Assembly: GCA_021798075.1 (NCBI GenBank)
Contig: JAJZYO010000161.1
Location: 1-5,388 of the forward strand
DNA from: Actinomycetes bacterium
GTDB lineage: Bacteria > Actinomycetota > Acidimicrobiia > Acidimicrobiales > Palsa-688
Reading direction: 5' to 3'
DNA: 5,388 bases
The notes under the pieces were generated by a model. That model saw only the letters and a program-made list of their open reading frames with translations. It did not search any database and was not told where the DNA came from. The translations under genes were made by a program, and so were the position numbers. Below, one piece after another: positions 1 to 5,388 of the stretch (the stretch's first letter is position 1; the number at the start of each line of letters is the position of its first letter).

Positions 1-1812
1 GACGTCTGGCTCGACGGGTCGTACCTAGGCGACACCGAGGGCTATTTTTTCCCCCACGACTTCGAGGTGACCGAGGCGCTCAGCTCGAGGAGCGAGCACG
101 TCCTGGCGGTCGAGGTCTCCTGCCCAGCGGGCGGCGAGGCCGGCAGGGCCCTAATTGGGTCCTGGGGGGACCCTTCCTGCGTTGACCCGTCTTACAACCC
201 GGGAGGGATCTGGGCGCCCGTCCGGCTACTGCGGACGGGGCCTGTGCGGGCCGCTTCGCTGCGCTTGGCGTGCACCGAGGCCCGTTCCGGGCGAGCTGTG
301 CTCGTCGTCTCCGCCGTCCTCGACAGCGCACAACGCACGAGCGTCGAAGTCGTGACCGAGGCCCGCCTTGTCGCTGGCACGGGAGCTCCTGATGGCCCGC
401 CTGTGCCCGGCGCCCTCGCCTCAGCCAGCACCGTCACCGTGAAGCAGCTCCCGCTCGTAGCAGGCCTCAACCGCGCGAGCTGGCGGCTGGAGATCCCTTC
501 GCCACAGCTCTGGTGGCCCGCTGGCGCCGGCCCTCAGCCCCTCTACGACATCACCGTGCACGTGCGCGCAGGCGAGGCCGAGAGCGACTCGCGGGTGGTC
601 CGCACCGGGCTCCGCCAGGTCCGCACCCGCCAGATGGCATTCGAGCTGAACGGGGAGACGCTGTTCCTTGAAGGCGCCGACCTCGCGCCGACCCGGCGCG
701 ACCTCGCGGCTGCAACGCCCGAGGAGGTGGCTCGGGATGTCGAGCTTGCCAGCCAGGCCGGGCTCAACCTGTTGCGTGTCCGGTCCCATGTCGGGCGCCC
801 CGAGCTCTACGACGCGGCTGACAGCGCGGGCATGTTGCTCTGGCAGGACTTGCCCACTCTTGGTACTGACCGCTGGGCCGGCCGCCACCAAGCCGTTCGC
901 CAGGCGCAAAAGGCAGTCAGCACCCTCGGCCGCCACCCCTCCCTCGTGGCCTGGTGCGCCGGAGGGGAAGGCCCGGCGGCCTCCCGTTTCTCAAGTGCCG
1001 TCCGGCGGCTGCCCGGTTTGGCCGTGCGCGCACCGGGGAGCTGGCTGGCTGGCCTGAACGTCCGTCATGCCTTCGAGCGCGCCGACAGGTCGCGCCCGGC
1101 CTTCGTCCACCCAGGCACCGGTGGGCTCGGGCGCCTCGTCGCAGGGCCGCCGAGCGCCCTCGCTCTCCAGCGGGTCGCCGCCGCATGGCCTTCGGCGGTC
1201 CGCTTCGTGGCGCTCTCAGCCGGGGTGGCCGGCCCCGATGTCACGGGCCAGCGCCATCAAGCAGAACTGGTTCGTTCCGAGGTGGAGACGCTTCGCCGCC
1301 TGCATTCGCGCCCCGTGCGCGGCTTTTCTGTCGAACGGTTGAACGACGCTGAGCCGGGCGTGACCTGCTCGTTGGTCGACTACGGACGAAGGCCGAAGGT
1401 GGCCTGGCACGCCCTAGCCGCTGCCTGCTCCCCAGTCGTCGTGGTGGCGAGCTGGCCGGCACCCTCCTACCCACCCGGGGCCAAGGTCCGCTTCGACTTC
1501 CACGTGGTAAACGACCTCAGGGTCGACCTGGACGGGCTCACGTTGGAGGCGCGCCTGTCGTGGCCTGGCGGGGGGCGCAGGGCTTGTTTCGCCGGCACGG
1601 CCCGGAGGTCGTCGTGCAGCTTCGTGGGAAAGCTGGTGACCGTTCTGCCTTCGTCTCAAGACCTCGTCTTGCCCGGTCCCCTCAGCCTCGAGCTCGTGCT
1701 GAGCAGAGATGTGAGCAGAGATGTGAGCAGAGATGTGGGCAGAGGTGAGGAAGGCCGGCGCGGTGAAGTCCTGGCCACCAATAGCTACGAGAGCCGGGTA
1801 GTGCCCTCGTAG
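1..1812 (+). CDS. Glycoside hydrolase family 2 protein, beta-mannosidase-like, 5'-truncated by window edge, probably catalytically inactive
   Basis: The reading frame is open from base 1 and encodes 603 residues; the true start lies upstream, because the first codons (DVWLDGSYLGDTEGYF) already belong to the GH2 sugar-binding jelly-roll. Domains in order, numbered from base 1: remainder of the sugar-binding domain to about residue 75 (NPGGIWAPV), an Ig-like sandwich ending near LWWPAG (about 171), a TIM-barrel region from about 212 (FELNGETLFLEGADLAP), and a C-terminal Ig-like domain from about 476. The barrel keeps GLNLLRVRSH, LYDAADSAGMLLWQDLP and HPSLVAWCAGGEG, where E323 matches the family acid/base. 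The Asn normally before that Glu is Gly322. Where the nucleophile motif (SEFG-like) is expected the protein reads RFVALSAGVAG, with no Glu. The barrel is also short between these sites. Family members cleave beta-mannosides or related beta-glycosides; here binding without hydrolysis is an inference. No signal peptide can be judged. Family call is firm; substrate is unknown. Confidence 0.88.
   Translation, partial: DVWLDGSYLGDTEGYFFPHDFEVTEALSSRSEHVLAVEVSCPAGGEAGRALIGSWGDPSCVDPSYNPGGIWAPVRLLRTGPVRAASLRLACTEARSGRAVLVVSAVLDSAQRTSVEVVTEARLVAGTGAPDGPPVPGALASASTVTVKQLPLVAGLNRASWRLEIPSPQLWWPAGAGPQPLYDITVHVRAGEAESDSRVVRTGLRQVRTRQMAFELNGETLFLEGADLAPTRRDLAAATPEEVARDVELASQAGLNLLRVRSHVGRPELYDAADSAGMLLWQDLPTLGTDRWAGRHQAVRQAQKAVSTLGRHPSLVAWCAGGEGPAASRFSSAVRRLPGLAVRAPGSWLAGLNVRHAFERADRSRPAFVHPGTGGLGRLVAGPPSALALQRVAAAWPSAVRFVALSAGVAGPDVTGQRHQAELVRSEVETLRRLHSRPVRGFSVERLNDAEPGVTCSLVDYGRRPKVAWHALAAACSPVVVVASWPAPSYPPGAKVRFDFHVVNDLRVDLDGLTLEARLSWPGGGRRACFAGTARRSSCSFVGKLVTVLPSSQDLVLPGPLSLELVLSRDVSRDVSRDVGRGEEGRRGEVLATNSYESRVVPS
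1701..1748 (+). repeat. 12-bp in-frame tandem repeat, three perfect copies plus one degenerate
   Basis: The unit GAGCAGAGATGT occurs at 1701-1712, 1713-1724 and 1725-1736 without a mismatch. A fourth copy at 1737-1748 differs at three bases. Because the unit is a multiple of three, it adds SRDV repeats (residues about 568-579) to a loop between strands of the C-terminal Ig-like domain of the GH2 protein and keeps the frame. The unit is AT-richer than the surrounding gene. Slipped-strand expansion is the likely origin. Confidence 0.9.
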
Positions 1813-1826
1813 CGCTCCTTGAGCGC
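1812..1826 (+). other. Short hairpin at the GH2 stop codon
   Basis: GCGCTC (1812-1817) pairs perfectly with GAGCGC (1821-1826) across a three-base CTT loop. It begins at the last base of the TAG stop. No T-run follows, so a role as terminator is doubtful. A six-base stem can occur by chance in DNA this GC-rich. Confidence 0.25.
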
Positions 1827-1868
1827 GACCTCTGGCGCTAGGCCCTCCGTGCTGGTAGATCTAGCAGT

Positions 1869-2285
1869 GTGGCCCGGTTCCTCTCAGCCGAGTGGTTCGC
1901 ACAGCTCGAGCGCGGCGCGGGCGATGTCCCGGCGGGCCAGCCCTTGGGTGGGCAAGCCCACGAACCCGTACCTCCGCCGGGCCTGGTAGTCGAAATTGCC
2001 GTCGCCGATGGGCCCGAGGGGGAGCTACGTTACGAGTTGGTGGTGGAGGGGGGAATGGCCAAGGTGAGGGCCGGGGGCACGACACAGCGCCAGCCCCAGG
2101 TCCGCCTCGTGAGCGATTACGCGACGATCTCGGGCATCGCTTCGGGGCGCCTTAGCGCACCGGACGCGTTGGCCGCCGGCCGGGCCAAGCTCTCGGGCGA
2201 CATGGCGGCCCTTTTTGCCCTGGCCGGTGACCTCGCAGGCCTCGACCTCCTGCCCTCGGCGCTGCGGGCCGCCACAACGTTTTAG
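1869..2285 (+). CDS. SCP2 sterol-binding domain protein
   Basis: Encodes 138 residues, about the size of a stand-alone SCP2 (sterol carrier protein 2) domain. The fold is visible as an N-terminal helix (RFLSAEWFAQLERG), a beta meander (LVVEIAVADGPEGELRYELV, then a GGMAKVRAG hairpin at 61-69, then PQVRLVSDY), and helices carrying the family pattern with AAGRAKLSGDMAAL at about 102-115. Such domains bind lipids or other hydrophobic ligands in the cytoplasm; the ligand here is unknown and no catalytic residues are expected. GTG at 1869 is chosen because an in-frame stop lies at 1839-1841 and it is the first start codon after it. There is no clear Shine-Dalgarno sequence before it. The gene follows GH2 after 56 nt and precedes the DUF2510 gene by 8 nt. 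The product is probably cytosolic, with no signal peptide or membrane segment. Confidence 0.85.
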   Translation: MARFLSAEWFAQLERGAGDVPAGQPLGGQAHEPVPPPGLVVEIAVADGPEGELRYELVVEGGMAKVRAGGTTQRQPQVRLVSDYATISGIASGRLSAPDALAAGRAKLSGDMAALFALAGDLAGLDLLPSALRAATTF

Positions 2286-2293
2286 GTCGAGCG

Positions 2294-3175
2294 ATGGCCA
2301 CTAACTCTCGCGAGAGGCCCGGGTGGTACAGGGACCCTGACGACCCGAGGATGTTGCGCTACTGGGACGGCGGCTCCTGGACGGGGAAGTCGAGGAGGCA
2401 GCCACCCTGGGCAACGAGGGCAGTGCCCTTCGATGCAACCCACGAAGAGTTCGACCGATCGACCGAAGGCCCGGTGCACCCGCAAGAGCTGCGGGAGCCG
2501 GTGGCGAGCGGGGTCTGGTCGCGAGAGTGGCTGGCCTGGCGTGCGCACCCGACTCTTGGAGGCTGGCACCGCCGGGGCAGCCCGAGCGCTGGGACCGCCG
2601 GGTGGCCTGCTCGGCCTCAGGCCCAGGTGAAGCTCGGGCCAGCCCGCCGTCCTCTCTTGGCGCTCGTCTGCCTCGTGGTCGTTGCGCTGGCCGTCGTCGC
2701 CTCGAGCGTGGCCGTGATGTCGCCCTACGCGAGGCACGAGGTCGCAGCGGAGCGGGCCACCCTGAAAGTTGAGGCCCGCTTTGAGACTCTCGCCGACAAG
2801 GCCTGCCAAGCGATGTTGCCCAAGTACCGCTCGGTGCTGGCTGCGGGGACTGATGGCCCGGCCATCGCAGCGGCGGCGCTCCAGGTCGATCTCCTTCGCA
2901 AGCGGCTCTCGTCCCTGAAGCCGGCGCCCCTCGCCAGTGCGACTGTTAGCGAGTGGCTGGCGGACTGGGGCCGTTTCACTTCCTCGGAGCGCCGGTACGC
3001 CGCGATGATCGGGTCACCCACGTGGAGGGGAGGGCGCCTGGTGGGCCGTCAGCTTGGCCCGGGGGATTCCCAGAAGGCAGCGCGCGCCCACCAGCAAGCT
3101 CGCCAGGACGCCATCGTCGCCAACCGGCTCGGGACGAACAGTCTCGACGTGCCTAATTGCCATCTCCCGGCTTGA
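2294..3175 (+). CDS. DUF2510 domain-containing single-pass membrane protein
   Basis: Encodes 293 residues. The N-terminal motif PGWYRDPDDPRMLRYWDG (residues 9-26), ending in SWTG, matches DUF2510, a short Trp-rich motif of unknown function at the cytoplasmic end of many actinobacterial membrane proteins. A Pro/Trp-rich linker follows to about 117. One membrane helix spans about 120-142 (LLALVCLVVVALAVVASSVA) and is preceded by ARR, so the positive-inside rule puts the N-terminus in the cytoplasm and the C-terminal 150 residues outside. That part looks helical and carries two cysteines, C171 and C289, which could form a disulfide; I recognise no domain in it. ATG at 2294 has AGG at 2284-2286, inside the SCP2 stop region, seven bases upstream, so translation is likely coupled. 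Membrane topology is well supported; function is unknown. Confidence 0.85.
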   Translation: MATNSRERPGWYRDPDDPRMLRYWDGGSWTGKSRRQPPWATRAVPFDATHEEFDRSTEGPVHPQELREPVASGVWSREWLAWRAHPTLGGWHRRGSPSAGTAGWPARPQAQVKLGPARRPLLALVCLVVVALAVVASSVAVMSPYARHEVAAERATLKVEARFETLADKACQAMLPKYRSVLAAGTDGPAIAAAALQVDLLRKRLSSLKPAPLASATVSEWLADWGRFTSSERRYAAMIGSPTWRGGRLVGRQLGPGDSQKAARAHQQARQDAIVANRLGTNSLDVPNCHLPA

Positions 3176-3244
3176 GCGGCCCCGTTGCTCGGCTTACCTG
3201 ACGATCAACGAAGAAAGTAATCAAAGGGTTGCGCGAGGCCGATG

Positions 3245-3252
3245 AAGGGGAG
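3245..3252 (+). promoter_or_regulatory. Candidate Shine-Dalgarno site before GTG 3256
   Basis: AAGGGGAG ends three bases before the in-frame GTG at 3256, and its AAGG core lies seven bases away. It favours this start over TTG at 3229, whose nearest purine run (AAAGGG, 3223-3228) abuts the codon. A competing GGAGG at 3291-3295 sits eleven bases before ATG 3307. Confidence 0.4.
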
Positions 3253-3255
3253 ATA

Positions 3256-3522
3256 GTGGTAGGTCATACCCCAACTCAACTCCTGGCCTTGGAGGTGCAG
3301 CGCAAGATGCTCTGTGATGTAGTGGATGACCACTTCCTTGCCAAGTACCGCGCCCTTTTGGACGCCGAAGACGAGGCGTTCGACGAGCTCGAGCACGCCT
3401 ACGAAGACGGCGACAGGGACCACTTCGACAGGGACCTCGCTGCTTGGCGGGCAGCGATAGAGCGCAAGCTCTCGTACCTACACCACTTAGGCTTGGTGAG
3501 CCCGCCCGTTCTCGCCGTCTGA
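3256..3522 (+). CDS. Small acidic helical hypothetical protein
   Basis: Encodes 88 residues from GTG 3256. I do not recognise a family. The sequence is rich in Asp and Glu and looks like two helices: a long one from TPTQLLALEVQRKML through DAEDEAFDELEHAYEDG, and a second, DHFDRDLAAWRAAIERKL, ending LGLVSPPVLAV. There is one Cys and no signal peptide or membrane segment, so it is probably a cytosolic protein. TPTQ resembles a helix N-cap, which argues that translation starts before ATG 3307; TTG 3229 would give 97 residues. Support for a real gene: coherent amphipathic composition, a terminator hairpin 8 nt after the stop, and its own intergenic gap of 80 nt (53 nt if TTG is used). Oddities: GC is about 61% by hand count, near 52% at the 5' end, with codons such as TTA, CTA, ATA and GTA that the neighbours use less. 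Confidence 0.62.
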   Translation: MVGHTPTQLLALEVQRKMLCDVVDDHFLAKYRALLDAEDEAFDELEHAYEDGDRDHFDRDLAAWRAAIERKLSYLHHLGLVSPPVLAV

Positions 3523-3530
3523 CCCAGCGA

Positions 3531-3557
3531 CCGCCCGCGGGCCAGTCCCGCGGGCGG
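3531..3557. terminator. Shared bidirectional terminator hairpin
   Basis: CCGCCCGCGGG (3531-3541) and CCCGCGGGCGG (3547-3557) are perfect inverted repeats with a five-base CCAGT loop. The hairpin starts 8 nt after the TGA of the small plus-strand gene (3520-3522) and ends 8 nt before the TAA of mdh, which is read on the minus strand (3566-3568). It can therefore fold in transcripts from either side. There is no T-run on either strand, as is common for high-GC actinobacterial terminators. Confidence 0.75.
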
Positions 3558-3565
3558 GCCCAGGC

Positions 3566-4591
3566 TTATGGGAGCAGCCCGAGTGAGGCGACTGCGTCGC
3601 GCTCTTCCAGGAGCTCGGCCGTGGTCCGGTCTATGCGCTCCCGGGAAAACTCGTTGATCTCCAGTCCCTCGACCACTTCGTAAGACCACGCGCTGGTCCG
3701 GAGCGGGAGAGACGAGTACACGCCTTCGGGGGTCCCGTACTCGCCGTGGGACCAAACTGCCATCGAGGTCCAGTTCCTGGCGCTCGTGCCGAGGGCCCAG
3801 TCCCGTACCGTGTCTAGCGCTGCGCTCGCGGCTGACGCGGCGCTCGAGGCGCCCCGGGCTTCGATCACCGCTGTGCCCCTCTGCTGTACGGTTGGGATCA
3901 GGTCTTTTTCGACCCAGTCCAAGCCGCCGACGGCGTCGAGGGCCGGCCGGCCTTCGACCTTGGCATGAAAGATGTCCGGGTACTGAGTGGCTGAATGGTT
4001 GCCCCAGATCGCCAGGTTGGTGACCGACCCGACCGGAGCTCCGGCACGCTGTGCCACCTGGGCGATTGCCCGGTTGTGGTCTAGGCGGGTCATCGCAGCG
4101 AAGGACTCCGGAGGAAGCGGGCTGGGCCCGGTGCCCGCGTTGTGGGCGGCGACGAGGCAGTTTGTGTTGGCAGGGTTGCCGACCACGAGCACCCGTACGT
4201 CCCTGCTCGCGCTGGAGGCGAGCGCCTCGCCCTGGGTTTTGAATATGCCGCCGTTGGCCTCTAGGAGGTCGCGACGCTCCATGCCCTTGCTCCGTGGCCT
4301 TGCACCAACGAGCAGCGCTACGTCTGCGTCGCCGAAGGCCTCTTCGGGATCAGCGCTAGTGGAAACACGGGTGAGCAAGGGGAACGCGCAGTCGTCGAGC
4401 TCCATCACGACGCCCCGGAGAGCGCCGAGCGCCCCGGGCACCTCGAGCAGCTGGAGCTCGACAGGTTGCGCCGGGCCGAGCATGGCCCCGCTTGCGACCC
4501 GGAAAAGGAGGCTGTACGCGATCTGCCCGGCCGCGCCGGTCACCGCTACTTTGAGCGCGCGCGCCGAGCCCTCATTGGTGGCTGCTGACAT
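3566..4591 (-). CDS. mdh: Malate dehydrogenase
   Basis: Encodes 341 residues from ATG 4591, near the usual length of about 330. It interconverts malate and oxaloacetate with NAD(H) in the TCA cycle, in the cytoplasm. Positions from this ATG: the Rossmann motif [18 protein letters not shown] at 18-35; acidic E50 ending the second beta strand (LQLLEV), which fits NAD preference; the substrate loop [15 protein letters not shown] with arginines R100 and R106; GNPANTN at 138-144; the catalytic Asp D171 and R174 in TRLDHNRA; and the catalytic His H199 in [12 protein letters not shown]. This is the LDH/MDH group 2 type (cytosolic, Thermus-like), supported by [12 protein letters not shown] and [14 protein letters not shown] near the C-terminus. 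A GTG at 4600 would add three residues, but the AGGG ribosome site fits ATG better. It lies directly downstream of icd, so the two are probably co-transcribed. Confidence 0.96.
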   Translation of the reverse strand: MSAATNEGSARALKVAVTGAAGQIAYSLLFRVASGAMLGPAQPVELQLLEVPGALGALRGVVMELDDCAFPLLTRVSTSADPEEAFGDADVALLVGARPRSKGMERRDLLEANGGIFKTQGEALASSASRDVRVLVVGNPANTNCLVAAHNAGTGPSPLPPESFAAMTRLDHNRAIAQVAQRAGAPVGSVTNLAIWGNHSATQYPDIFHAKVEGRPALDAVGGLDWVEKDLIPTVQQRGTAVIEARGASSAASAASAALDTVRDWALGTSARNWTSMAVWSHGEYGTPEGVYSSLPLRTSAWSYEVVEGLEINEFSRERIDRTTAELLEERDAVASLGLLP

Positions 4592-4599
4592 GGCCGCCA

Positions 4600-4603
4600 C
4601 CCT
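4600..4603 (-). promoter_or_regulatory. Ribosome binding site deciding the mdh start
   Basis: On the minus strand the sequence reads TATAGGGTGGCGGCCATG. AGGG (4603 down to 4600) is eight bases from ATG 4591 but overlaps the alternative GTG at 4600. It also overlaps the icd TAG stop at 4604-4602, which suggests translational coupling between icd and mdh. Confidence 0.5.
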
Positions 4604-5388
4604 ATAGCCGCTCGATAATCGCGGCTGCGAACTCGGAGGTCCTTACTTCCTTGGCGCCGCTCATCTGGCGGGCGAAGTCGTAGGTGACCACCTTGTCGGC
4701 GATCGTTGCCTCCATGGCCTTCACGATGTCGTCGGCCACGTCCTGCCAGCCGATGTGCTCGAGCATGAGCACGCCCGAAAGGAGCACCGACCCGGGGTTG
4801 ACCTTGTCCTGGCCGGCGTACTTGGGGGCAGTGCCGTGAGTCGCCTCGAAGATCCCGTGGCCCGTGACGTAGTTGATGTTCGCACCCGGCGCGATGCCGA
4901 TACCTCCCACTTGGGCCGCGATCGCGTCGGAGAGGTAGTCGCCATTTAGGTTGGTCGTCGCGATCACGTCGAAGTCCTCGGGGCGCGTGAGCACTTGCTG
5001 CAAAGTGATGTCAGCGATGTTGTCCTTCACGAGGATCTTCTCGCCGGGCTTGCCCCCGCAGTCGTCCCAGCTGACCGCCACGTCGGCGAACTCGTCTCGG
5101 GCGACCTCGTAGCCCCACTTCCTAAAGGCACCTTCGGTGAACTTCTGGATGTTGCCCTTGTGGACGAGCGTCACCGAGCTCCGGCCCCGGTCGACGGCGT
5201 ACTGGAGGGCGGCGCGCACGAGGCGTTTGCTCGCCGTGACCGACACCGGCTTGATCCCCACGCCTGAGTCTGGCCGGATGTCCCAGCCATAGTTTTGGTG
5301 GAGGAAGTCGATGAGCTGCTTGGCCTCAGGCGTGCCTTCCTCGAGCTCCAAGCCGGCGTAGATGTCCTCGGTGTTCTCGCGGAAGATG
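4602..5388 (-). CDS. icd: Isocitrate dehydrogenase, NADP-dependent, 5' end beyond the window
   Basis: The C-terminal 261 residues are present; the gene continues past the right edge, since the frame stays open and reads [12 protein letters not shown] at the border. TTG 5351 is internal. It converts isocitrate to 2-oxoglutarate and CO2 with NADP+ in the TCA cycle. By recalled alignment to E. coli Icd the window begins near residue 151. Numbering from the border: Y10 (DIYAG) and K77 (HKGNI) are the catalytic Tyr and Lys; D126 (NIAD), D150 and D154 (NLNGDYLSD) are the metal ligands; [17 protein letters not shown] carries K189, Y190 and V196, and TYDFAR carries Y236 and R240, the set that marks NADP rather than NAD use. 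It is a homodimeric E. coli-type enzyme by similarity. The Ser phosphorylated in E. coli lies outside the window, so that control cannot be judged. It overlaps the mdh ribosome site and is the upstream operon gene. Confidence 0.96.
   Translation of the reverse strand, partial: IFRENTEDIYAGLELEEGTPEAKQLIDFLHQNYGWDIRPDSGVGIKPVSVTASKRLVRAALQYAVDRGRSSVTLVHKGNIQKFTEGAFRKWGYEVARDEFADVAVSWDDCGGKPGEKILVKDNIADITLQQVLTRPEDFDVIATTNLNGDYLSDAIAAQVGGIGIAPGANINYVTGHGIFEATHGTAPKYAGQDKVNPGSVLLSGVLMLEHIGWQDVADDIVKAMEATIADKVVTYDFARQMSGAKEVRTSEFAAAIIERL

Noticed and set aside
67..69. GTG as the GH2 start
   Set aside because: The upstream in-frame codons encode a recognisable GH2 sugar-binding segment up to the window edge.
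421..936. 171-codon minus-strand open frame over GH2
   Set aside because: It overlaps conserved GH2 barrel sequence and shows no independent coding signal.
2282..2809. 175-codon open frame on the minus strand over the DUF2510 gene
   Set aside because: The Pro/Arg/Gly-rich translation is typical of a shadow frame, and the plus strand has a recognisable domain and membrane helix.
3185..3222. Possible sigma-70 promoter before the small gene (TTACCT, 17 nt, GTAATC)
   Set aside because: Both hexamers match the consensus poorly; the AT-rich stretch alone is not enough to call a promoter.
3721..3765. MDH motif reads SHGEYG instead of the common SDGSYG
   Set aside because: Thermus-type malate dehydrogenases carry a similar SQGEYG, so this is normal variation within the family.
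3987..4607. 206-codon open frame on the plus strand, antisense to mdh
   Set aside because: It lies wholly over mdh, whose active-site motifs are all present. The frame is open because of GC-rich third positions, and its translation is Arg/Ser/Ala-rich with no recognisable domain.
5349..5351. TTG as the icd start
   Set aside because: The frame continues upstream with the conserved [12 protein letters not shown] motif, so the gene begins outside the window.

Overview
The window looks like chromosomal DNA from a high-GC actinobacterium, plausibly Acidimicrobiia-like. The supports are GC-rich third codon positions in nearly every gene, a DUF2510 membrane protein (a domain typical of Actinobacteria), GTG/TTG start options, and an actinobacterial-style icd-mdh pair. 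The taxon is inferred from gene content and is not tested.

Layout. Plus strand, 1-3175: the 3' part of a glycoside hydrolase family 2 (GH2) protein runs in from the left edge. It is followed by a small SCP2-type sterol/lipid-carrier protein, then a single-pass membrane protein with an N-terminal DUF2510 motif. The last two are 8 nt apart and probably co-transcribed. A short acidic helical protein of unknown function (about 3256-3522, plus strand) sits alone in a stretch with lower GC than its neighbours. A perfect 11-bp GC-rich hairpin at 3531-3557 lies exactly 8 nt from the stop codons of the two converging genes, so it probably serves as a terminator for both directions.

Minus strand, 3566-5388: malate dehydrogenase, and upstream of it an NADP-type isocitrate dehydrogenase that runs off the right edge. 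They are nearly contiguous, in the order icd-mdh, and form a TCA-cycle operon.

No RNA genes, mobile elements, CRISPR arrays or attachment sites were found. No non-coding stretch exceeds about 80 nt. The most notable point is that the GH2 protein appears to be a pseudoenzyme: the glutamate expected as nucleophile is absent, the Asn before the acid/base Glu is Gly, and part of the barrel is shortened, yet the frame is intact. No complete new system is evident. The plus-strand trio has no established joint function.
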